From contig JAKEER010000117.1 of the NCBI GenBank assembly GCA_022616615.1, forward strand, positions 1 through 64,000: DNA of 64,000 nt. Reading direction: 5' to 3'. This document shows, piece by piece, positions 10,232 through 20,157 of this stretch. The DNA comes from Acidobacteriota bacterium. Lineage in GTDB: Bacteria; Acidobacteriota; Terriglobia; Versatilivoradales; Versatilivoraceae. Each line of letters opens with the position of its first letter. Positions within the stretch are counted from its first letter, which is position 1. Below the pieces are notes generated by a model. The model was not told where the DNA came from and did not search any database. It saw only the letters and a program-made list of their open reading frames with translations. Position numbers and translations under genes: made by a program.

Positions 10232-11221
10232 TCAGTAAAAGAATAGCACCTCTGGCTTGACCATACCGTCCTTGATGGCACAATGACCGCAGTCCGTCTG
10301 ATAGCGGGCCTGGGCAGTAGTGATCAGATGAGAAATTCGAAGTGGATCGTCGGTTTCCTCTTCTGTCGAGACAGCCAAGCAAGGTCTGAATTTCTCAAGC
10401 GTCTTGGTAGAACCCCTAAGCGCCCTCTCAGCAGCCCCCTCAATATCGATTTTGATGACATCAACCCTCTTGAGGTTCAGATCCTCTCGTATCTTGTCAA
10501 TTGTGGTGACTCGAACGTGCACCGTGCCGGAAGCTTGAGGGGACCGGATTAAGAAACTGTCACCCGCCGAATTCTGCGGATTTGTAAAAAAACTCAGTAT
10601 ATCCTGCCGATCCCATACACCCTCAGGAACCAAAACGACTCTGCCATCGGCGATTTCCTTGACGAAGCTCCGTCGCAGACACTCCAAATTTAAGGGCGAT
10701 GGCTCGATCGCGACGACAAGTGCCGCGCCTTGAATTAGGGCCTCGCGTGTGAAGACACCGATGTGCGCTCCACAGTCGAAAACAGTGTCCCCCTTTTTGA
10801 TCTGAACCCGTCCCGGCAGCTCGTACACCCCACTCGCCTGTTGGGCCAGAAGAATCGGAAGAACTGCTTCACTTCCGGACGGAATCCAAAATCTGCCAGA
10901 GGGCGTGTCCCAAAGCTCGATGCCGGTCGAATCTCGCTCGATCAGCAGGCTCCTAGCCACCATTTCACGATATCTGCTCCTTCCGTGGTAGAAATTTCTT
11001 GCTCCCCGGAAGGCTGCCAGGCTTGAGCAAATAGGGCTCCGACCGAGAAGAGCAAGACCAAAGATGTAAAGAGGTGGGTATAGAAGCGTTGAGAATTCGA
11101 CGAGAATGATGACCCCGAGAGAGACAGCGAGAGATTTGGCCAATAAGACCCAACTCCTTGGGCCAATCAGAACACGCAGAGACTTCTGAGTTGAGAGAGT
11201 CATGCCTGCTGGCATCTCCAC
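10232..11221 (-). CDS. FkbM family methyltransferase
   Basis: 'GDTVFDCGAHIGVFTREALIQGAALVVAIEPSPLNLECLRRSF...VTTIDKIREDLNLKRVDVIKIDIEGAAERALRG' is the FkbM signature. Confidence 0.85.
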   Translation of the reverse strand: MEMPAGMTLSTQKSLRVLIGPRSWVLLAKSLAVSLGVIILVEFSTLLYPPLYIFGLALLGRSPICSSLAAFRGARNFYHGRSRYREMVARSLLIERDSTGIELWDTPSGRFWIPSGSEAVLPILLAQQASGVYELPGRVQIKKGDTVFDCGAHIGVFTREALIQGAALVVAIEPSPLNLECLRRSFVKEIADGRVVLVPEGVWDRQDILSFFTNPQNSAGDSFLIRSPQASGTVHVRVTTIDKIREDLNLKRVDVIKIDIEGAAERALRGSTKTLEKFRPCLAVSTEEETDDPLRISHLITTAQARYQTDCGHCAIKDGMVKPEVLFFY

Positions 11222-11614
11222 ATCACTCGCGGATAGTTAAGATCAGTCCCCACACCGAGTAAAGAATAGGGCAACAGAGGGTAGGGAGGCCCAGTAGTCA
11301 AGTAATCTACCATTGTCAGCTCAAATGGACCCATTATTAATGAGGTCAGTTTCACTCCTCTATAGGGATTTACCGGATGTTATCGCGGTCGAACCATAGA
11401 CGAGCTCATCCGGTTAGGGCCTTGGACACGTTCATGTACGTAGTGCTTGCCATCCACTGATGATTTGTAATAGCTGTGTACGCTTATTTACCTCATCGTG
11501 TTTGTGAAAAGGAAGCAGGACGAAATCAGCCCTGTCCACCATGGATCGTGCAAGAATAAAGGAGCACTCGAACTTGACAGCAGCACAAGTGGAATCTGGA
11601 GGGTATTACTTCTT

Positions 11615-11852
11615 GGCAGGGGCGTTCAAGTGTTGCGCGGATGTGAGCGACTGCCGGTGGCTGCAGCCGTTGCATAGCTAAGGTTTGCTGGCGGCAGCCG
11701 CCGAACTGTCTGTGCTACGCAACTGTCTGCGGCATAGACCAGCCTCGTCGAGCAGGCCAGCACACAGATCCAGCTGATGCAAAAGGTGCTGCGGCAGATG
11801 AACCTTCAGCTGCGGTCTTCTGGATCCGCAGAACCAATGTCAATCAGCGACT
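11615..11852 (+). pseudogene. Decayed IS110-family transposase fragment
   Basis: Frame-disrupted translation SDCRWLQPLHS*GLLAAAAELSVLRNCLRHR...QIQLMQKVLRQMNLQL...N-V-ISD, matching the remembered IS110-type pattern 'DxxWLQxLHxxGLLRxSFRP...LRxxLRHR...HIQHMQKALxQMNLQLHxVISDITG'. Confidence 0.65.
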
Positions 11853-11861
11853 GAGAGTCTT

Positions 11862-11970
11862 TTCGATGGCTACTTCTTTCTGCTGGGCGCTGGGTGTATG
11901 TTGTCAAGAGCATCAGAGCTTTCGTTGGTGTCTGGCTCCACCTGGTTGATCACCAAGGTCCTGGTCTGCG
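11862..11970 (+). pseudogene. Decayed fragment of the spermidine-synthase-like membrane protein
   Basis: FDGYFFLLGAGCML--SRASELSLVSGSTWLITKVL versus intact FNGYFFLLGAGFMLIEVKSISDLSLLFGSTWLVNSVV (7806-9917). Nucleotide similarity is visible with a 7-nt then a 2-nt deletion. Confidence 0.7.
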
Positions 11971-12052
11971 GATCGGTAAGCCGACTGCTAACTCTTCGCT
12001 GCCGACCCCGTAGTTTCCTTTCTGCGGGTCTCGAACATCCATTGAGGAGCTG

Positions 12053-13762
12053 ATGAAGTCGATTCACTCTGACCTTCTCTGCCTGCTCGTTCTATCGGTC
12101 GTTCTTGTTGGCCGCCAGTTTGGCACGCCTCATTTTGTTTCGTGCGTCATCGATGACTCAATCTTGCAGATGAGCTGGGCGAGTCAGTTTGGACAACTTT
12201 TGCAGGAAGGGCAGTTGCTGCCGCGCTGGCTGCCTCAGTCCAATGGCGGATTTGGTAGTCCGGTCTTCGTCTTCTACTCTCCGCTGGTATATTACGCCAC
12301 CGCCCCCTGGCTCTGGTTGACTCAGTCGGTGGTGCTTTCAATGAAGATTGTGAGACTGCTTGGGCTTTGTCTGTCGGGGGTGGCAATGCACCGCTTCCTG
12401 TCGGGGCTGACAGACCGGAAGACTGCTCTGGCAGGGGCCATCGTCTATCTGGCGTTGCCTTTTCATGTCCTCGACATCAGTTACTGGAGCCTGTATGCGG
12501 AACCGTGGGCCTGGATTTGGTTTCCGCTGATCCTGCACTGTCTGACAAACGCCTTGGAGCAGGAGCGAGAGCGGCGACTCTGGTGGCTGCGATTTAGTGT
12601 GACATACGCCGCACTGGTCCTCACGCACTTGGTGTCGGCCTACATGTTTTCATTTGTCATCGCTGCATATGTGCTATCTGCTTCGCAAGCTTCGAGCCGG
12701 CTGCGCAACTTAAAAGATCTTGCCGGTAGCGTACTGATAGCAATGGCGCTGGCAGCGCTCTATCTGCTTCCGGCAGTTTATGAGCAGCGTTTTGTCCACA
12801 TCGAATACAGCACCATGCTTTCAGAGTTCGACTTTCGTAACACGTTGTTGTTTTTTCCCGACCCGGTGCTAATGGGTGCGAACCCATTTCAGGCCAGGAC
12901 CATTTGGCTCGAACAGGCAGTGGTTCTGTTGCAGGGTGCCTGGGGTGCTACGGGTGCCGCTTTGTTCTTCGTCCTAGCCGATAGGAGGGGCGAGCTGCGG
13001 CGCCATGTGATGTTTGCAGCTCTGCTCTGTGCTGGCTGTGTCTTTCTGATGTCGCGTGCCTCCATCTGGCTGTGGGAACTGGTGCCTGGTCTAGCCAAGA
13101 TCCAATTTTCGACACGCTGGTTGTCGGTCTTCACGCTTGGATCGGCTCTCCTCATTACGGCGGGCTTTCAAGTTTACTCAGCTGGTGCGAACGGCTGGCG
13201 CCAGGCGCTCAAGCTGGGGCATATGACGCTCGGCTTTGCGGCCGGCGTGGCCACACTGCTTGTCATTCTGGGAAGCTGCTTCCTCAGCGAAGAGCACACC
13301 CGAATGGCCCGGCAACATCTATACAACGCGCCCGAGTATAATCCTCGGTCGATGGTTCGTTGGAAGGAGCGAATTCTTTACCCACAACTGGAGGAATGTC
13401 TGTTATTGGAAGGAAAGGCAAAGATCAAGGTGCTGGCCTGGAAGACGCGCGAACGTCGTGTCGCTGTGGACGCCGCCAGCCTTGCTACGATAAAACTGCG
13501 AGTGTTTGACTATCCTGGTTGGGAAGTGAGCCTCAACGGTCAGCGAATCACTCCCGAGGCGGACCCCGCCGATGGAGGGATGACAGTCCGCCTGCCCGCC
13601 GGGAAACATGAATTGAGCCTGCGGTTCGTCAACACCTGGTGGCGGAACGCAGCGTTAGGAATCTCAGGTGCAGCCGCAGCTGTGGTGGCAGCGGTATGGT
13701 GGATTGAGAGAAAGCGCTGGGCAAATCAGCGTAACCTCTCATCACCTGTTCCCTTGGGGTAA
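12053..13762 (+). CDS. Polytopic membrane protein, 6-pyruvoyl-tetrahydropterin-synthase-related membrane domain family
   Basis: 'DDSILQMSWASQFGQLLQEGQLLPRWLPQSNGGFGSPVFVFYSPLVYY' plus multi-TM and C-terminal beta domain. Confidence 0.65.
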   Translation: MKSIHSDLLCLLVLSVVLVGRQFGTPHFVSCVIDDSILQMSWASQFGQLLQEGQLLPRWLPQSNGGFGSPVFVFYSPLVYYATAPWLWLTQSVVLSMKIVRLLGLCLSGVAMHRFLSGLTDRKTALAGAIVYLALPFHVLDISYWSLYAEPWAWIWFPLILHCLTNALEQERERRLWWLRFSVTYAALVLTHLVSAYMFSFVIAAYVLSASQASSRLRNLKDLAGSVLIAMALAALYLLPAVYEQRFVHIEYSTMLSEFDFRNTLLFFPDPVLMGANPFQARTIWLEQAVVLLQGAWGATGAALFFVLADRRGELRRHVMFAALLCAGCVFLMSRASIWLWELVPGLAKIQFSTRWLSVFTLGSALLITAGFQVYSAGANGWRQALKLGHMTLGFAAGVATLLVILGSCFLSEEHTRMARQHLYNAPEYNPRSMVRWKERILYPQLEECLLLEGKAKIKVLAWKTRERRVAVDAASLATIKLRVFDYPGWEVSLNGQRITPEADPADGGMTVRLPAGKHELSLRFVNTWWRNAALGISGAAAAVVAAVWWIERKRWANQRNLSSPVPLG

Positions 13763-13876
13763 GCCCAGTGCATTCATCTTTTATTGAGAAAAGTTTCGGA
13801 TCGCAAAGGAGCTGAGCCGGGCGTATCGAACGAGGAAGGAGCTGTCACGTACGCAAAGAGCTAAGTAGCTGCGGAC

Positions 13877-15454
13877 GTGGCGGTTGATGAGAGGAGGCGC
13901 ATCGGCTCCGCCGGGATATTTTACGTTCAGTCAGAATTGGTGTTTGGGTTTGTGATGGTTCGATCAGAGCAAGAGCGGTTATGGATGCTCTTGGCGGGAG
14001 TGTTTATTAGCCGTCTGCCATTTCGAGCTCGCATGCCTTACGGCCTGGATTCGATTCAGTTCGTTCTGGCCGTGGATCACTTCGATGTCAGGCTGCATCA
14101 GCCACATCCGCCCGGCTACTTCCTCTTTGTTCTGATGGGCAAGATCGGTAACTTCTTTTTTCATGATCCCAACCTGAGCTTCGTCGCGCTGAATGTCGTT
14201 TGCAGCGTTCTCGCTGTTTGGTTGACCTACTGGCTGAGTCGCGATCTGTTTGGAATAGAAGGTGCTTGGCTGGCGGCCCTTCTGATGGCGACCAGCCCGC
14301 TCGTCTGGTTCCACGGCGAAGTGGCCCTGTCAAACATGATGGACTGCTTTCTGGTTTGCCTGACGGCCCTGCTGTGCTGGCGGGCCGCACAGGGAAACGG
14401 GCGGGCTGGCGGATTTGCGGCCCTGGCTTTGGGGCTAGCAGGCGGAGTTCGTCAGAACACCCTCTTGTTCTTGGTTGCTTTGTGGCTGTGGTCGCTGCGA
14501 AAGTTTGAACTGCGAAAGCGTTTGGTATTTGGAGCGGTGCTGGGAGCGACATGCATCTGCTGGTATGTCCCCATGGCGTTGCTGTCTGGAGGGATACGCC
14601 AGTATCAAACCGCTTTGCGCGATCACTGGCTAAACTCTAACTGGCACGGATTCACACTTGCCTGGCTGCCCTTCAATTTCATCACTGTGACCTACTTCGC
14701 GCTGCTCGGGCTCGGTCTGGCCAGCGTCTTATTGCTCATCGGCCTGCTCTTCTTCATCGAAAAATCGCGTGGTCGGGGTATTTGGCGGGAAGCGAGACTG
14801 CAGTTCTTCGCCGCATGGTTAGCTCCGCCACTCGCCTTCTTCCTATTTGTTTACTCCCATCCGATACAGACGGGCCACAGTCTAGTTTATTTGCCCGCAC
14901 TGTTCGCCCTGATTCCCCAGGCATCAGCTCTCATGGTAGGCCGAGCCAGAGGGACCGTGCTGGCCAGCTTGGCTTTGCTCAATACCCTCAGTTTTCTGTT
15001 CATGAACATGCCCATGTCGAGGACGCGACTCGAAACGTACCAGCGGCGCGTGACGGAAACCATCACCATGGTTCGCAGCCAGTGCCGCCCGGAAGACACA
15101 ATCTTGCTGAACGCAGACTTCATGTTCCTGGGTTTTCGTGACTTCATGTTTCACCTGCCGGAGTTCCGGAGTTACCAACCCAAGCTTTATGTGCTCGATG
15201 GTAGATCTCGAATATTTGCAGGCGAGAACCGAGAAACACTGCTCCTGGACGCGATCTCTGTAGCGCCAGGTGTTAAGCATTTTGTATTGGTTGCCGATGA
15301 AGTTGAGGACAATCCGACCTTTGTGAATAGGGTTTCGTTGGAACGGTCCATTCCGGGACAGTTTTTCACTACGGAGTCGGGCGTGCGTTTGTTTCGTGGT
15401 TCGATTCGAGATCTTGCCAAGCTCTTTCCCAAGATCCCTTTGAATGCTTCATGA
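13877..15454 (+). CDS. GT-C like glycosyltransferase (DUF2723/GT39-like); start possibly 13954
   Basis: 'DSIQFVLAVDHFDVRLHQPHPPGYFLFVLMGKI' and multi-TM profile. Confidence 0.65.
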   Translation: MAVDERRRIGSAGIFYVQSELVFGFVMVRSEQERLWMLLAGVFISRLPFRARMPYGLDSIQFVLAVDHFDVRLHQPHPPGYFLFVLMGKIGNFFFHDPNLSFVALNVVCSVLAVWLTYWLSRDLFGIEGAWLAALLMATSPLVWFHGEVALSNMMDCFLVCLTALLCWRAAQGNGRAGGFAALALGLAGGVRQNTLLFLVALWLWSLRKFELRKRLVFGAVLGATCICWYVPMALLSGGIRQYQTALRDHWLNSNWHGFTLAWLPFNFITVTYFALLGLGLASVLLLIGLLFFIEKSRGRGIWREARLQFFAAWLAPPLAFFLFVYSHPIQTGHSLVYLPALFALIPQASALMVGRARGTVLASLALLNTLSFLFMNMPMSRTRLETYQRRVTETITMVRSQCRPEDTILLNADFMFLGFRDFMFHLPEFRSYQPKLYVLDGRSRIFAGENRETLLLDAISVAPGVKHFVLVADEVEDNPTFVNRVSLERSIPGQFFTTESGVRLFRGSIRDLAKLFPKIPLNAS

Positions 15455-17067
15455 CCACTTCAGAACAAGACACATCAGTGATTGTACGATGGCTTTTCCC
15501 CTCCATTAAGGACATCTTGTTCCTGGCTTTTCTCCTTGTCCCACTGGTGACGCGCCAGTCGGGCGTCCTTTACGACGGCGATACCGGCTGGCACATTCGC
15601 AATGGGGAACAGATTGCAGCAACGAAGAGTGTGCCGCGCACAGACGATTTCTCTTACACACACCGCGGTGCCCCCTGGTACGCTTGGGAGTGGCTAGCAG
15701 ACCTGACGCTGGCCGAGATTCATCGGCAAGCAGGACTAAACGGTATCGTCGTGTGGGCGAACTTGACGTTCGCGCTAACGTTTACTCTGATGTTCCGCGC
15801 GATGCTGCGGCGCAACGGAAACATCTTCGTATGCCTGTTATTCACGGCGTTGGCGGGCTTTGCGTCGGCGGTTCATTGGCTGGCGCGTCCTCATCTGTTC
15901 ACCCTGCTGCTAATGCTCATTTGGTCCCTGCTCGTGGAACGAATTCAAGAGCGGGGGTTGGGCACAGGCAGCTGGAGCAGTCTAGCCTGGGTTTTGCCGC
16001 CGTGCGCTCTCGCCTGGGCGAACCTGCACGGAGGATTTGTCGTCGGGATCATCTTGCTCATGATCCATGCGATCGGGAACTTTCTATCGAGTTTGACTGA
16101 GACTGAGAAAGCACTGCGCAAGCGGTGCCGGTGGCTAGCTGGGCGATTCACTTTCATCGCTCTCCTATGCCTTCTGGTGACGCTGATCAATCCCTATGGA
16201 TACGAGCTGCACTTGCATATTCTTGATTCTTATGTCCACTCGCAGTATCTAGTCGATCGGATTACAGAGTTCGCCTCGCCTAATTTTCATACCGTGGTAG
16301 TCCGTTTCTTTGAGGTGATTTTGCTGTGTACTATTGTGCTTCTTGGGGTTTCTTATCGTCGGCTGAGCTTCATTGAGAGCGGGCTGTTGATTTTTTGGAC
16401 TCATATGGCGCTCTTTTCCGTGAGGCACGTTCCGCTTTACACGTTAATTGTTGTGCCGTTGGTGGTGAATCACCTGTGCCACTACTTAGAGCAGGTGCAA
16501 ACGGACCAAAAGTTTCAGGGCTGGATTGGCCAACTCGTGGGACAGTTCAGCCGCTACTCCAATAGCATGAGCCGATTCGAAAACCAGTTTAAGGGCTTAC
16601 TCTATCCCGTGGGGGTCGGCGCACTTCTCCTTTTCGTGTGTCTGAATAGAGGCTTCCTCGGCGGAGCTCAGGTTCTTGATGCCCGCTTCGATGAGGAGCA
16701 GTTTCCTGTCAAGGCGGCCAAATTCATCGAAGCGGAAAATCTCCGGGGGAATCTGTTTACGACGGACTACTGGGGCGGGTATTTTATCTACCGGTTTTAT
16801 CCCCGGCACCGGGTCTTCTTTGATGGGCGTAGTGACATGTACGGGCGCGACTTCATCAAGGAGTACCAAACCCTTACGAACTTGGAGCATTCGTGGAAGG
16901 ATGTCCTGATCAAGTACAAAATATCTTGGATTGTGCTTCCGGTGAACTACGGCTTGGCGACTGCGTTAAAGGAACGTGACGATTGGCGAATAATTTACGA
17001 TGATCACCAGTCCATCATTTTTACGCGCTTGGGCGAATTTAGTTCTGCCGTAGCACCAGGGCAGTGA
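15451..17067 (+). CDS. Polytopic membrane protein, GT-C-like
   Basis: 538 aa, 'DGDTGWHIRNGEQIAATKSVPRTDDFSYTHRGAPWYAWEWLADL'; ATGA start/stop overlap with the preceding gene. Confidence 0.6.
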   Translation: MTTSEQDTSVIVRWLFPSIKDILFLAFLLVPLVTRQSGVLYDGDTGWHIRNGEQIAATKSVPRTDDFSYTHRGAPWYAWEWLADLTLAEIHRQAGLNGIVVWANLTFALTFTLMFRAMLRRNGNIFVCLLFTALAGFASAVHWLARPHLFTLLLMLIWSLLVERIQERGLGTGSWSSLAWVLPPCALAWANLHGGFVVGIILLMIHAIGNFLSSLTETEKALRKRCRWLAGRFTFIALLCLLVTLINPYGYELHLHILDSYVHSQYLVDRITEFASPNFHTVVVRFFEVILLCTIVLLGVSYRRLSFIESGLLIFWTHMALFSVRHVPLYTLIVVPLVVNHLCHYLEQVQTDQKFQGWIGQLVGQFSRYSNSMSRFENQFKGLLYPVGVGALLLFVCLNRGFLGGAQVLDARFDEEQFPVKAAKFIEAENLRGNLFTTDYWGGYFIYRFYPRHRVFFDGRSDMYGRDFIKEYQTLTNLEHSWKDVLIKYKISWIVLPVNYGLATALKERDDWRIIYDDHQSIIFTRLGEFSSAVAPGQ

Positions 17068-17074
17068 TAGCCGC

Positions 17075-18799
17075 ATGTTGGAGCAAGCTTCAAGAACGGA
17101 ACGGATCATTGCTGGGGCGCGATTAGTCTTGGCGATCGCTGCTTTCGCGCTCTTGATTGTTGAACCTGCTCAGTCATCCCGCGATGCCACCGAGGCCCAC
17201 CGGGTCGCCGCGCTGTACTTCTTGTATGCGGTGGCTGTGATGTGGATCATTGATCGCGGCTTGATGCGCGCCGAATCCGTTGGCATCTATTCCCAAGTTC
17301 TGGATACGTTATGGTTTCCGATCATTTTGATCTATACCCAAGGCGAGAACAGTCCGTTCTTTCTGTACTACGTCTACTCATTGGTGACGGCTGGGTTTCG
17401 ATGGGGATTTCTGGCGACTTTACTGTGCAACACGGCGAACGTCGCCATGTACACAATAGTTCACTTGGCCACAGTGCAGTCGCAGTTTGAATTTTCCCGG
17501 TTCTGGGTGAGGCCGACTTATCTTTATGTGCTGGCTTGCTTGATCGGTTACTTGGGGGAATATCAGAAGCGGACCCAGCGGAACCTGAGGACGCTGGCAG
17601 AACTGTCAGGGTCAATTCGCCTCAAATCTCAGTTCCCACGCATGCTCGGCGAGGCGATGGAAAAAGTGCGGCAGTTGTTTCAGGCTGATCAATGTATTTT
17701 GCTGCTGGAAGACCGCGACACGGGGCAGATCGTAGCCAGGAAGACAGGTGAAGGCAGCAGGAAGAGCCTGCACCACAGCGCGAGTTTGCCGGCCGGGGAA
17801 GCCGATTTCCTGCTAGCGCCCCGTCAGAACCTGGGCTATCTAGTCAATCCCCACCGGCGGGTGGCGAGAATCTTTGGCCTGAAGGATGTGCTCCTCTTTG
17901 ATTTTGACACGCAGAAGCCTGCCGCGCAGAAGTTTGAGCCAAGCCAGCGCCTGGCCTCGTTGTTTGAGATGGAGTCAATGCTTTCGGTTCCCATTGTTCT
18001 TGGGTCAGAGTTTCGCGGCCGGTTGTACTTGGTCAATCGCGGGGGCCGCGTTTTTGCTTACGCAGACCTCCAGCATCTAAACCTGGTTGTGTCGCAACTG
18101 GCGCCGCTTCTCGACAATTATCGCCTGCTCCAGCGGATGCAGCGAGTGGTAGTGTTGGAAGAAAAGAATCGGATTGCCCGCGACCTGCACGACGGGCTTC
18201 TTCAGTCGCTTGCCAGTCTCGATCTGCGCCTCGAAGTGTGCCGCAAAGTGTTTCGCAATGTGCCTTCGCCCATCTTGGATGAGCTGCAGGAGTTTCAAAA
18301 GATTGTTCGGGATGAGTATGGCCAGCTCAGAAGCTACATGAAGCGCCTTAAGACCCCTGCATTTGCCGGGCGGGAACTCCAGGAAGCTCTTGAGGATTAC
18401 GCTCGCGTATTCGAGAAGGAAAGCGGGCTGAAAGTAAAACTGGCTCTGCCCGCAGAGCCGATAGGCTTCTCGCGCAACACTGGCCGGGAAGTTTACCAGA
18501 TTATTCACGAGGCTCTCGCAAACGTGCGGAGGCACGCCAATGCACATGCGGTTGAAGTGAAACTGGAAGAGCAGGCTGGAATCGCGCAGTTGGTGATCTC
18601 GGACGATGGCTGCGGATTTCCTGAAGTCTCCGGCGGATCTTCAGAAGGAGCAGTCAGCGCCTGTCCCTGGTCGATCCATGAGCGGACACGGGTCCTTGGT
18701 GGAAGTCTGAAAGTGGAATCTGGTGCCGGCAGAGGATCGCGGCTGCTGCTGGAGATTCCCGTGATGAAGCCGCTGGACCCGAGCCAGAAGCGAAAATGA
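17075..18799 (+). CDS. Membrane sensor histidine kinase, NarL/UhpB type with GAF domain
   Basis: N-terminal TMs, GAF-like region, 'EEKNRIARDLHDGLLQSLASLDLRLEVCRK' (HisKA_3 H-box), 'IIHEALANVRRHANA...DDGCGF' HATPase. Confidence 0.9.
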   Translation: MLEQASRTERIIAGARLVLAIAAFALLIVEPAQSSRDATEAHRVAALYFLYAVAVMWIIDRGLMRAESVGIYSQVLDTLWFPIILIYTQGENSPFFLYYVYSLVTAGFRWGFLATLLCNTANVAMYTIVHLATVQSQFEFSRFWVRPTYLYVLACLIGYLGEYQKRTQRNLRTLAELSGSIRLKSQFPRMLGEAMEKVRQLFQADQCILLLEDRDTGQIVARKTGEGSRKSLHHSASLPAGEADFLLAPRQNLGYLVNPHRRVARIFGLKDVLLFDFDTQKPAAQKFEPSQRLASLFEMESMLSVPIVLGSEFRGRLYLVNRGGRVFAYADLQHLNLVVSQLAPLLDNYRLLQRMQRVVVLEEKNRIARDLHDGLLQSLASLDLRLEVCRKVFRNVPSPILDELQEFQKIVRDEYGQLRSYMKRLKTPAFAGRELQEALEDYARVFEKESGLKVKLALPAEPIGFSRNTGREVYQIIHEALANVRRHANAHAVEVKLEEQAGIAQLVISDDGCGFPEVSGGSSEGAVSACPWSIHERTRVLGGSLKVESGAGRGSRLLLEIPVMKPLDPSQKRK

Positions 18800-18953
18800 G
18801 TATACTGTTCAGACCTGCTTCTGGAGATCTGCAGTTGGGGAATGGGAAGGGTGCAACCCAGTCAGCTTCCAACCGCGGAGTGCAGACAACTCGGCAAGCC
18901 AAACTTGGCATTCGCTCCGCACCCAACACCTGACACCTATTTTCAGGAGACCC

Positions 18954-19622
18954 ATGACAGAAAATCCCAAGATCAAGCTCGTTGTGGTGGATGATCACAC
19001 GCTATTTCGAGAGGGAATCAAGAAGATTCTTTCTCTGGAGAAGGATATCGAGATCATCGGCGAGGCGTTCGATGGTGAGGATGTGATTGGGCTGCTCAGC
19101 CGTTGCGAGCCAGACATCATGCTGCTGGATGTCAAAATGGAGCGGATCAACGGGCTTCAGATCCTACCTCAGATTGTGGAACAGTTCCCCCGTTTGAAAG
19201 TGATCATTCTCACCGCCCAAGTGAGCTTGGGTGAGAGTGTCAAGGCTATTCGAGATGGCGCCCGCGGAATCATCCTGAAGCATGCGGCCAGCGAATTTCT
19301 GATCAAGGGAATTCGGAAGGTGTTTGGGGGTGAGCTCTGGGCCGACAGCTCGACAATGACTCAAGTCGTCGAATCGCTGTCCCGCAAGTTTCGGGTTGAT
19401 CGCTCTCCTGAGAAGAGCCGCAAAGAGCTCTCTGAGCGCGAAATTGAGGTGGTTGCACTAGTCGCCTCAGGTCATCGCAACAAGGAGATTGCCAGCAAGC
19501 TGTTCATTAGCGAGCAAACGGTAAAGACCCACCTCAGCAACATTTTCCAAAAACTTGAAGTGAACGACCGGCTGGAATTGGCCCTTTACGCGATGAGAAA
19601 CGGGTTGGTGGACCGCGAGTGA
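18954..19622 (+). CDS. LuxR/NarL family response regulator
   Basis: REC domain 'VVVDDHTLFREGIKKIL...MLLDVKM...GIILK' plus C-terminal 'LSEREIEVVALVASGHRNKEIASKLFISEQTVKTHLSNIFQKL'. Confidence 0.93.
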   Translation: MTENPKIKLVVVDDHTLFREGIKKILSLEKDIEIIGEAFDGEDVIGLLSRCEPDIMLLDVKMERINGLQILPQIVEQFPRLKVIILTAQVSLGESVKAIRDGARGIILKHAASEFLIKGIRKVFGGELWADSSTMTQVVESLSRKFRVDRSPEKSRKELSEREIEVVALVASGHRNKEIASKLFISEQTVKTHLSNIFQKLEVNDRLELALYAMRNGLVDRE

Positions 19623-20157
19623 AGAAACCGCTCGAAGAGGCACGGGCCGCACCGAAAGCCAGGAGCGGCGGGGATCTGAGCGCGTGTGTCCCGCTCACAA
19701 ACGTCCGTTTGAGTAGAGGGTTAAGAGAGCGCCGCGTTTGGCCAAATCAAACTCCCTTAACTCAGGAGGGAGCCCCGGGACCAGAAGTCGCAGCGGGGAT
19801 GGTGGTTGGCGGATTTCGCGGCACATCATGTGCGTACCGCCCCGTAAACAATTCAACCGCCCAGCGCTTCCTTACTTTAACCGCGGTAGGGGTCTGGAAT
19901 GTCCAATTTCTAGGGCGTGACAGCATGCTGCCGCCCCAGCAGACAGTTTTTCAGTGGGCCTTTCAGTAGGGAGGAGAAGCTTCTTTAAGCTCTTAAGACA
20001 AAGGCTCTTAATAAAAGCTCTACGACGAATGGTGGAGTCTTGTGGCAGGGAAATCCTTCCACTGGGACAGAGAAAATCCCACCCTTGGGGAATTGATTCG
20101 ACGCTGGCGACCTTCGATAATGCTCTGGTCAAATCAGGCAATCGGAGCGGGGTGGGC

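Noticed and set aside
19619-19969. 116-aa ORF between the response regulators
   Set aside because: No RBS, low-complexity composition, no family resemblance; probably intergenic.
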